64,000 nucleotides of DNA from Okapia johnstoni. Taxonomy: Eukaryota; Chordata; Mammalia; Artiodactyla; Giraffidae. Below the pieces are notes generated by a model. It was not told where the DNA came from, made no database searches, and saw only the letters and a program-made list of their open reading frames with translations. Position 1 is the stretch's first letter. Every line of letters starts with the position of its first letter. Both the position numbers and the translations under genes were made by a program. Positions 56,200 through 64,000 of this stretch are shown here, one piece after another. The stretch covers positions 86,427,001 to 86,491,000 of the forward strand of contig CM044313.1 of the NCBI GenBank assembly GCA_024291935.2. Reading direction: 5' to 3'.

Positions 56200-56545
56200 G
56201 AAATGTTGACTGAAAACAATTAGACTGTCAGACTATTCTACAGCAGAGCTTTTTTTGTGTGTATGTGGGGGGGGGGATCAGCTGAGAATTATAACATGCA
56301 CTATAATCATGGTGAGCCAGATGTGCGTCCCTACACAGCAAGGGAAGGAGAGCACTTTCATAGAGGGCAAAAGAAGCTGGGAGGCAAAAGAAGCTACAGT
56401 AAAGAAAGAGTCCAGGGTTTTCACTGACTGAGTCCTTGCCAGGAAAGAAGAGGAGTCTTTCGCCTTCATTTTGGGTTCTGCTATCATCATCTCTTCCACT
56501 TCTGGCCTCCAGACTCTATTTAATTGAGGTCTCTTTGTTGATTTT
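56200..56545 (-). mobile_element. ERV LTR copy, right (5' side)
   Basis: On the minus strand it reads from 'caaagagacctcaattaaat' through 'gacgcacatctggctcacca' to 'aacaattagactgt' complements. An A-rich stretch at the expected poly(A)-signal position reads 'aaaaaaagctctgctg'. A G10-11 run lies at about 56265-56276. Confidence 0.6.
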
Positions 56546-56649
56546 TTTTTTTTTCAAAAAAAGTTTCAGTAATATGTTCAAGATTGCTGTGTCTGAGTTA
56601 GAAAATACATTTACTTGTCTTTGTTCCATAATTTTCCCAATGCACCACG

Positions 56650-56803
56650 ATCCCCAGGTTGGGAAGATCCTCTGGAGGAGGGCATGGCAACCTACTCCAG
56701 TATTCTTGCCTGGAGAATCCCCATGGATATAGGAACGTGGCAGGCTACAGTCCATAGGGTCGCAAAGAGTCGGACACGACTAAAGCGACTTAGCAGGCAC
56801 ACA
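56650..56803 (+). mobile_element. Bov-tA SINE lacking the head
   Basis: Sense copy beginning in the body ('gatccccaggttgggaagat') and ending 'gactaaagcgacttagcagg'. Confidence 0.92.
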
Positions 56804-57293
56804 TGCCCCTAAGACAGATTTTATCTATTTGCTGACAAAAGTTAATATGCTCCAGAATCTTTTCTAAAGTATTCTACTGATGTCATTTAATGTTATTATG
56901 CATTAACTCTTTTGAACTTCGTATTATTTGTAGTGATTCTATTAGTTTGGGGCTGGCTTTACACTTAGGCTGTCTTTAAAATCAACTCTTGTTTTTTGGT
57001 AAGATTCCATATGCTCCAAAGTTTCAGTAAACATAAACTATCTATATTAACTTCATATAAATCCAATATTATTCAATCAGAAAATGACATTTGTGTTAAT
57101 TTAACATAGAGCTTTATAGTCATTTGCTACTCATCTTCTAATCTGAAGGTTACTGTAATTACATTTGTTCCCCAAATATTTGCGTTGATTGGCGCTTAAT
57201 GACATCCGACTCTCTTATCTGTTGGATTTTTGTAAATTTCTCATTTTTCAAATCCAAAGTAATTTATCAAAACACTGAATTTCCTCTTTCCTT
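56804..57293. other. AT-rich, no feature recognised
   Basis: About 490 bases with nothing recognised. Confidence 0.4.
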
Positions 57294-57512
57294 TTTGTTG
57301 TTGTTGTTCAGTTGCTAAGCCCTGTCTGATTCTCTGCAGCACCATGGGCTATAGCACACCAGGTTCCCCTGTCCTCCAGTATCTCCTAGTTTGCTCAAAC
57401 TCATGTCCATTGAATCAGTGATGCCATCCAACATCTTATTCTCTGTATTTTGTCTTCCATCTTTCCCAGCATCAGGGTCTTTTCCAATCACTCAGCTCTT
57501 CACTTCAGGTTA
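57294..57512 (-). mobile_element. BovB 3' fragment, older variant
   Basis: Antisense terminal 215 bp ('gttgttgttgttcagttgct' to 'cactcagctcttcacttcag'), similar in type to the copy at 30678. Confidence 0.88.
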
Positions 57513-57639
57513 GTTTCTATTTAATTTAAACAGGCACTAATAATTCCCAAATAAATTCCTCCATGTGTGACCTTGTCTGATTTCCAACTCATAATGAACT
57601 GACTAATTGATACTGATGTGTCTACAATGCATTTTCTAC

Positions 57640-58175
57640 TAAACATCTGTAAAAATGTTACCACCTTGTTAACTATGAAAAAAATGTGCTGTGTAAGAGA
57701 TGTGAGTTGAATTTTATTCAGTGTCTTACTGAGGACTAAAGTGCAGACACCAGCCTCTCAGGTAGCTTTGAGGGACTACTCTGAAGAAGTTGTGGGAAAA
57801 GTCTGTATATATGTATGAATTTTTTTTACTAGGAAATACATGTAGTCAAAAGTCTCATCCTATTAAAAGATTGTTGCTAGTCACACATTCACACACACAC
57901 CTGGATATCTCAAGATAATGATTTTAGAGCTCATTTATATATAGGAAAATGCAAAGAATTTCTAGAGATTTATCGTGTTCCTCTTCCTGGCACAGAGTAA
58001 CACATCCTTACAAATGGAGATTTCCCTTATAAATGTAAATGTCTCTTACAAATGGGTAAATTCTACTCAGATTTCAGAGCTTCCCTTGTATCTCTGTTTT
58101 CTAAAAATAGCTAGCTGACAATCCTTATGTCAAAGAGACATATTTTGGGGTGGCAAATTCTGCTCCCCTTTATCA
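57640..58175 (-). repeat. LTR-like repeat, same family as 43960-44470
   Basis: The left part reads 'gaattttattcagtgtctta' and 'agcctctcaggtagctttga', typical of an antisense LTR. The right part aligns with the 44 kb copy ('tcccttataaatgtaaatgt', 'tggggtggcaaattctgctc'). The family name is not certain. Confidence 0.5.
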
Positions 58176-58579
58176 CTGAGCCCGCTCCTCTCCCACTCTT
58201 CCACAAGTTGGTAAATGACAACATTACCCACTTGTTCAAGTCAAAACTTGGGATTCAACTTTGATTTCCCTTTCCCACACATCTCAGTTCACATCATGAA
58301 TAAATCCTATATGCTTTGCAATAAAATAAATCCAAAATTTGAACAATCATGTTTTGTCATACACATCAGCATTTTTATGCTTATGATAACAGGACCATTT
58401 CTTTTCTCATTATGCTTTTTACTACGAAGACAGGTCTCAGCTAGCCTGCTAAATTTCAGAGTCTACTTGTAGTATAGTCAAGATCTGGCCTCTGCAAACA
58501 AAATCAGCCTAGACTACCCAGCCAATCAACTAACTTGCTAATATCAGCTGACTGTCACAGTTAGTTGGGTAAAGATATT
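58176..58579. other. Unassigned, possibly an old LINE remnant
   Basis: The passage 'cttgggattcaactttgatt' and 'cacatcatgaataaatccta' resembles old L2/L1-derived sequence, but the match is too weak to call. Confidence 0.3.
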
Positions 58580-58796
58580 CTGGGTTTACCAAATGGCACT
58601 AGTGGTAAAGAATCTGCCTGCCAATGCAGGAGACATACAAGATGTGAGATCAATCCCTGGAGGAGGGCATGGCAACCCACTCCAGTATTCTTTACCTATT
58701 CCAGTAAAACCATGGACAGAGAAGCCTGGTTGGCTACAGTCCAATAAGTTCAAAAAGAGTAGGACATAACTGAAACAACTTTAGCACACATGTACA
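58580..58796 (+). mobile_element. Bov-tA SINE
   Basis: Diverged sense copy from 'tgggtttaccaaatggcact' to 'cataactgaaacaactttag'. Confidence 0.9.
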
Positions 58797-59051
58797 CGGA
58801 GCATGCAGATATTCTACAAACCTTAACAGATAAATAAAGTAGCACTTTATACTGATATTGTAGTATAGTAGAGTAACTGATTTTCATATAAATTATACAT
58901 TTAAAAGCTAAGGCTATTTATAACACCTTTTTATGGAATTATAATTATTCTCTTTGTATTTTCAGTATTAAAAACTCTTCATGAAACTTTAATAACCCAC
59001 TTTTGCCTATTTAAACAATGTGTTGAAGCTTATTGTTTTTGTTTGGGGGAG

Positions 59052-59425
59052 TGTGTTATTTCCTTGCTTCTGTCTCGCTGTAGCAAAAATTTGAAGTGAC
59101 GGGTGGACCAGTGTTACAGCTCAGTTCTATTTGGCAAGCAAAGGAAAATACATCCTCGAGGCATGAGGGCAGTTCGACCCAAAAGACGTGAAGAGAAGAG
59201 AGGCCCCCCAGCTCAATTTGGCTCCTCTTTTTATATGTTTTTTTTTCTCCTCCCCCTGAGCCTGCCCTGTGTAAATTGGGCTAGCCAGGAGGGCTGTTTG
59301 TTTTACCTGAGGTCCTCACTCAGGTCCTCGGACCTTCCTTTGCTCTATTTTTGTGGAGTTTTCCCTTCTTTGTCTTTTAGCCATCACTATTCTGGACTCC
59401 TTTTTCCTATTCTAACTACCTAACA
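59052..59425 (-). mobile_element. Short retroviral LTR with TATA box (probable solo LTR)
   Basis: On the minus strand it starts TGTTAGG at 59425 and ends near 'aataacaca' at 59052. A TATA box (complement of 'ctttttatatg', 59227-59237) is followed about 25 bases later by a C/T-rich patch, as at LTR cap sites. The region is GC-richer than its surroundings. No internal ERV sequence adjoins it. Boundaries are inferred and no clear target duplication is visible. Confidence 0.55.
59227..59237 (-). promoter_or_regulatory. Candidate LTR TATA box
   Basis: The minus strand reads CATATAAAAAG at the position expected between U3 and R of the LTR. Confidence 0.45.
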
Positions 59426-59467
59426 TTTTGAAAAAAAAAAATAACTGTTAGTTTCAAAAGTAATGCT

Positions 59468-59742
59468 CGGAGAAGGCAATGGCACCCCACTCCAGTACTC
59501 TTGCCTGGAAAATCCCATGGATGGAGGAGCCTGGTAGGCTACAGTCCATGGGGTCGCTAAGAGTCGGACACGACTGAGCAACTTCACTTTCACTTTTCCC
59601 TTTCATGCGCTGGAGAAGGCAATGGCACCCCACTCCAGTATTCTTGCCTGGAGAATCCCAGGGACGGGGGAGCCTGGTGGGCTGCCGTCTATGGGGTCGC
59701 ACAGAGTCGGACACGACTGAAGTGACTTAGCAGCAGCAGCAG
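59468..59742 (+). mobile_element. BOV-A2 dimeric SINE
   Basis: Complete sense dimer with CAG-repeat end and very little divergence from other BOV-A2 copies here, so probably recent. Confidence 0.96.
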
Positions 59743-60349
59743 CCAAAAAATGGAATTAATATATGCTCAATGAATGGCTTTTGAAGTAAAATCCATTTAA
59801 TGTTTTTCAAATTTAAATATCTTTCTTGGTAAGTGGATTATGCACCTCGTCACTTAGTTCCCAACCATCAATTTGGCTTTTGCCTTTGAACAGTAATGTC
59901 ATTTATGACACATAAGCAAGCTTGCATTTGGCTAGTATGTTGGATGAGAGTCATCTGTATTTACTGTCAAATGCAGCAGCAGAACTGTTGTATCTATGAA
60001 AATAAATTTACTTTCAGTACAAAACTATAACTCTCTTCAAAATGGGCTTTTACAAAAAGAACAAAGAAAGAAGTCCAGTTATCATGTTGCTATGTTAATT
60101 ATGAAAGTAGTTTTAATTAGTACAACTCCACATATTAAAGTGTCATCCAGGCATAGTCCATGTGAATTTTAACTATAGCTATAACCAAAGTAAAAACTGG
60201 TATTTTGACAGGAAAGAAGTAGGAAAGCCAGAGAGAATTAAATTTCTAGTTTAGCTTTAGGAAATAATTTGAATGTCAATAAGCAATGATTCTTCTAAAT
60301 ACCTTTTGTGTGTTAAATGCCCTAGAGAAGGAAGGTAGAATAACAGAGT
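59743..60349. other. AT-rich, no feature recognised
   Basis: About 600 bases with nothing recognised. Confidence 0.4.
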
Positions 60350-60365
60350 AAACTCAAATCTAAGT

Positions 60366-60550
60366 GTTAAAAAGTGAAAATGTTCGTCGCTCAGTCATGT
60401 CTGACTCTTTGTGACCCATGGACTGTAACCCACCAGGCTCCTCTGTCCAGGGAATTCTCCAAGCAAGAATACTAGGGTGGGTAACCATTCCTTCTCCAGC
60501 GGATCTTCCTGGACCCAGGGATTGAACTTGGCACTTCCATATTGCAGGCA
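60366..60550 (-). mobile_element. Bov-tA SINE with perfect 16-bp target-site duplication
   Basis: Antisense copy lacking most of the tRNA-like head (it stops at 'cttccatattgcaggca'). 'aaactcaaatctaagt' flanks it exactly (60350-60365 and 60551-60566), so the head loss occurred at insertion (5' truncation), not by later deletion. Confidence 0.95.
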
Positions 60551-60566
60551 AAACTCAAATCTAAGT

Positions 60567-61288
60567 ACTTATTAAAATCAATAATTTTTAGAAGAATTGA
60601 AAATAAAAACATGGACTGTGCTTATAACTGGAATTACTGCAATAACCACATAGGATTTAGCTGATGACTCTAGAAGTTTGTAAATTAACTATTTACTAAA
60701 TTAACTATTTATTGATATAAGCAAATTGTATATCCTGATGATGCAAAGTAAAGTTTCTACAAAATGAGAAAATGATTTTGCTGTAAATATATTTACTACC
60801 GCTTTAGCTTTCTTATGGAGAATAAAATCTTTCAGGAAGACCTGAAAAAAAGATTTCTGGAAAAGATGTAGTGAAATTTTTGTCATATAGCAGAGAGAAT
60901 TCAAAAGGCAAAACATTTGAAGAAAGGAGAGTGGAGAAAAGTAGTATATAGGGCATCCAACAAGAATGATAATCTGAATGTGGATTATCAATTTATTAAT
61001 TGGCATGCATAATTTCACAAAGTGTAAGAATTATGACCACGTGGTTTAATTCAAATGAGTGATTCAAAATATTGGAGTGGAAATGACATTTTTATAATTG
61101 TCGATAAAAATTAAAATAATTTAACAGTATGTGAGTATAGGGCAAAAAGCTTGGAGTCATAGTGCCTCCACTAGGAGTGTAGTATCATGTGCTGTGTCCA
61201 GGGTAATTAGCAAACCATATGAAGGAGATAAAATATCTCATGATGGAAACATTAAAATTTTTGGATATGGAAAACTTACAAACGGACT
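60567..61288. other. AT-rich, no feature recognised
   Basis: No repeat recognised. A 105-codon minus-strand frame (60701-61018) is rich in hydrophobic residues but has no recognisable family and looks incidental. Confidence 0.4.
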
Positions 61289-61460
61289 GAAGTTCAGTCT
61301 CTCAGTCGTGTCTGACTCTTTACAACTCCATGGGCTGCAGTATGCCAGGCTTCCCTATCCATCACCAATTCCCGGAGCTTTCTCAAACTCATGTCCATAG
61401 AGTCAGTGATGACATCCAACCATCTCATCTTCTTTTGTCCCCTTCTCCTCCTGCCTTCAA
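61289..61460 (-). mobile_element. BovB 3' fragment
   Basis: Antisense terminal 170 bp ('gaagttcagtctctcagtcg' to 'ccttctcctcctgccttcaa'). Confidence 0.9.
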
Positions 61461-62165
61461 AAGGACTTAATTGGGCTTGAATGTGAAAGATATTAAAATA
61501 TATTTAGAATACTGAGATGAAGTGCTTCACAGTTCAGTGAGGGGGAGAAATGATAAAATGAAAGATTTTAATTATTATGACATGTAATACATGCTATGAT
61601 GGAGACTTGAATAGATTCATATGAGAGTTCACAAGCAAATATAAACTGCTGGATGTGGAGTGATTTGACAATGATCTGATAACATTCACGATATATAGCA
61701 AAAAATCTCCCAATATAAAATTATTAAGAGTAGGGAATATTCCTGATAAATGGGAAAACACGTGGCCAGGTACAGAAGTTTACAATAACATTTGATATCT
61801 AGGTAAAAGTCAATAGTGGTGTGTACAGAAAATGGCAAAAAATGTGCTTTATATATATACAAGTCTAGTCATGGAATATTTTTGTGCCAGTCAAACAATT
61901 TGAAATTTATCATGAAAGGTTTGTGGAATGAACGTAAATAATATCACCACATTTGTAACTGGAAAAAGCACTACTTTAGTCGAGGTTGCAGAATGAATTT
62001 TAAAGGGCAAGAACAGGAGATAGTGTAGTAAATTGTTGAAGTAATCCTTGAGAATGTTTATAAAAAATTTAACAACAATGCTGATCAGAGTGGAAAAATG
62101 AAAAGTCAAGAAATAATTGGAGTACTGCCGTTTATCATTTGCTTTCTACAGGAAAGCTAGGTGTA
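61461..62165. other. AT-rich, no feature recognised
   Basis: About 700 bases with nothing recognised. Confidence 0.4.
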
Positions 62166-62293
62166 CGTTTTTAAAATACAAATCGCATCAAGATAGTCAA
62201 CTGTTCAAAACCTCTTAATACCATCTCTCCCTCCATTTGCAGTAAAAATCAAAGGATCTTTAATGACATTTTTGATGTCATCATCAACCACTC

Positions 62294-62503
62294 TGGATTT
62301 CACTTGTGGCTCAGACAGTAAAGAATCTGCTTACAATCGAGAAACCTGGGTTTGATCCCTGGGTCTGGAAGATCCTCTGGGGAAGGTAATGGCTACCCAC
62401 TCTAGTATTCTTGCCTGGAGAATTCCATGGACAGAGAAGCCAGGCAGGCTACAGTCCATGGGGTCACAAAGAGTGGACACGACTGAGCAGCTAACACGTT
62501 CAC
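62294..62503 (+). mobile_element. Bov-tA SINE
   Basis: Sense copy from 'tggatttcacttgtggctca' to 'cgactgagcagctaacacg'. Confidence 0.92.
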
Positions 62504-62567
62504 TTGTCAGCTACTCTGCCCATCACTTATACTTTTCCAGCCACACGGAGTTCTTTGATCTTCCTCA

Positions 62568-63884
62568 AAGAAAGGCAATGCCAAAGAATGCTCAAACTAT
62601 TGCACAAATGCACTCATCTCACATGCTAGTAAACTAATGCTCAAAATTCTCCAAGCCAGGCTTCAGCAATATGGGAACCATGAACTTCCAGATGTTCAAG
62701 CTGGTTTTAGAAAAAGCAGAGGAACCAGAGATCAAATTGCCAACATCCGCTGGATCATCTCAAAAGCAAGAGAGTTCCAGAAAAATATCTATTTCTGCTT
62801 TATTGACTATGCCAAAGCCTTTGACTGTGTGGATCACAATAAACTGTGGAAAATTCTGTAAGAGATGGGAATACCAGACCATCTGATCTGTCTCTTGAGA
62901 AACCTGTATGCAGGTCTGGAAGCAACAGTTAGAACTGGACATGGAACAACAGACTGGTTCCAAATAGGAAAAGGAGTACGTCAAGGCTGTATATTGTCAC
63001 CCTGCTTGTTTAACTTATATGCAGAGTACATCATGAGAAAGGCTGGGCTGGAGGAAGCACAAACTGGAATCAAGATTGCTGGGAGAAATATCAGTAACCT
63101 CAGATATGCAGATGACACCACCCTTATGGCAGAAAGTGAAGAAGAACTAAAGATCCTCTTGATGAAAGTGAAAGAGGAGAGTGAAAAAGTTGGCTTAAAG
63201 CTCAACATTCAGAAAACTAAGATCATGGCATCCAGTCCCATCTCTTCGTAGGAAATAGATGGGGAAACAGTGGCTGGTTTTGGTTTTTTGGGGGGCTCAA
63301 AAATCACCGCAGATGGTGATTGCAGCCATGAAATTAAAAGATGCTTACTCTTTGGAAGGAAAGTTATGACCAAACTAGACAACATATTAAAAAGAAGAGA
63401 CATTACTTTGCCAACACAGGTCCATCTAGTCAAGGCTATGCTTTTTCCAGTAGTCATGTATGGATGGGAGAGTTGGACTATAAAGAAAGCTGAGTGCCAA
63501 AGAATTGATGCTTTTGAAGTGTGGTGTTGGGGAAGACTCTTGAGAGTCCCTTGGACTGCAAGGAGATCCAACCAGTCCATCCTAAAGGAGATTAGTCCTG
63601 AGTGTTCATTGGAAAGACTCATGTTGAAGCTGAAACTCCAATACTTTGGCCACCTGATGTGAAGAGCTGACTCATTTGAACAAAAACCCTGATGCTGGGA
63701 AAGATTGAAGGCAGGAGGAGAAGGGGCCGACAGAGGATTGAGATGGTTGGATGGCATCACCGACTCAATGGACATGAGTTTGGGTGGACTCAAGGAGTTG
63801 GTGATGGACAGTGGGCCTGGCGTGTTGTAGTCCATGGGGTCCCAAAGAGTTGTACACGACTGAGTGACTGAACTGAACTGAAAC
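62568..63884 (+). mobile_element. BovB LINE, 5'-truncated, sense
   Basis: About 1.3 kb from within the reverse transcriptase domain ('gaaaggcaatgccaaagaat') to the tail ('gagtgactgaactgaactga'). It is inserted in the L2. A rearranged patch near 63270-63295, with a G-run, replaces about 20-30 bases of family sequence. Confidence 0.95.
62637..63662 (+). pseudogene. BovB reverse transcriptase ORF with two internal stops
   Basis: Three segments in one frame (62637-62861, 62865-63251, 63270-63662) are separated by TAA at 62859-62861 and TAG at 63249-63251. Motif A ('FCFIDYAKAFDCVDH') and YADD (63105-63116, 'NLRYADDTTLMAE') are intact. The frame ends at TGA (63660-63662), the same CGA-to-TGA change as in the copy at 26112. 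No endonuclease domain is present. Because the frame is kept, the damage is mostly point substitutions, so the copy is not among the oldest. Confidence 0.93.
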
Positions 63885-64000
63885 CTGCTTAAAACTGTCT
63901 GTCTCAAAATCTTTGTAGTTTCTCTTTCCTCTGCCTACAAGACTCCATGCAGCTTCAAGACTTACTCTCTTACTTCAAATTGTTGCTCAGATTTTACCTT

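Larger units (their letters stand above)
53938..56545 (-). mobile_element. Internally deleted ERV: LTR - leader - gag - LTR
   Basis: Two related LTR-like blocks (53938-54260 and 56200-56545) flank a leader and a gag remnant on the minus strand. Protease, pol and env are absent, so most of the provirus was lost, or two solo LTRs bracket a fragment. A BovB tail (55996-56188) sits between the right LTR and the leader. The LTRs differ strongly from each other by eye, indicating great age or separate origins. Confidence 0.65.
62166..64000 (+). mobile_element. L2 LINE remnant, split by a SINE and a BovB, running off the window
   Basis: Text before, between and after the insertions fits one old L2 in sense orientation: 'caaaacctcttaataccatc', 'cttttccagccacacggagt', then after the BovB 'ctctttcctctgcctacaag' and 'gctcagattttacct'. 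The window ends before its 3' end. Confidence 0.65.

Noticed and set aside
63209..63907. 232-codon minus-strand frame, long enough to look like a gene
   Set aside because: Antisense of the BovB 3' region; the matching antisense peptide occurs opposite the copies at 17450 and 26930.
1..64000. A previously undescribed multi-gene system
   Set aside because: The window is vertebrate intergenic DNA dominated by retroelements; I found no gene cluster, operon or conserved coding neighbourhood to support one.

Overview
The window is mammalian intergenic DNA from a bovid (cattle-type) ruminant. The evidence is the repeat content. It carries about 30 Bov-tA SINEs (tRNA-like head fused to a BovB 3' tail), dimeric BOV-A2 SINEs, several BovB (RTE-clade) LINEs, artiodactyl L1 3' ends and CHR-type tRNA-derived SINEs. 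This combination is diagnostic of ruminants, and BOV-A2 points to Bovidae; the species cannot be fixed from the sequence alone. I recognise no host protein-coding gene, tRNA, rRNA or CRISPR. Nearly all long open frames lie inside retroelements or are chance frames.

Layout. 1-6.6 kb: an old L1 3' end split by SINEs, an LTR-like repeat, a 2.3 kb antisense BovB, a MIR and an MLT1 LTR. 6.6-10 kb: AT-rich sequence with no identified repeat. 10.2-14.6 kb: an old antisense L1 broken by SINEs and by a 1 kb insert with a GC-rich island. 14.6-17.3 kb: mostly unassigned. 17.3-18.5 kb: three retroposons stacked in one TA-rich microsatellite. 19-23 kb: an unrecognised 131-codon frame, a CHR SINE, a MIR, and an MLT1 LTR holding a tiny inverted L1. 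23.9-34.6 kb: a decayed class I (gamma-type) endogenous retrovirus with gag, pro, RNase H and integrase remnants and a 3' LTR, bombarded by SINEs, BovB copies and an L1. 35-41.5 kb: a second inverted L1, a candidate exon, a local duplication, an antisense L1, many SINEs and a 67-bp L1 insert. 41.5-53.9 kb: sparse, with LTR-like repeats, MER5-like, MLT1 and L1 tails, and a SINE holding a 39-bp tandem repeat. 53.9-56.5 kb: an internally deleted minus-strand ERV (LTR-leader-gag-LTR). 56.8-64 kb: BovB tails, LTR-like sequence, a short LTR with a TATA box, and an L2 split by a SINE and a 1.3 kb BovB.

The only 'genes' working together here are those of retroelements. BovB reverse transcriptase is the known driver of Bov-tA and BOV-A2, which share its 3' tail; L1 is the likely driver of the remaining poly(A)-type insertions. 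All BovB and ERV frames seen here are broken. I found no undescribed multi-gene system. The most interesting signals are structural: twin-primed L1s, foldback and tandem-repeat events inside SINEs, a nested opposite-strand SINE pair, and a few unexplained non-repeat blocks. Repeat family names are from recognition, not from a database run.
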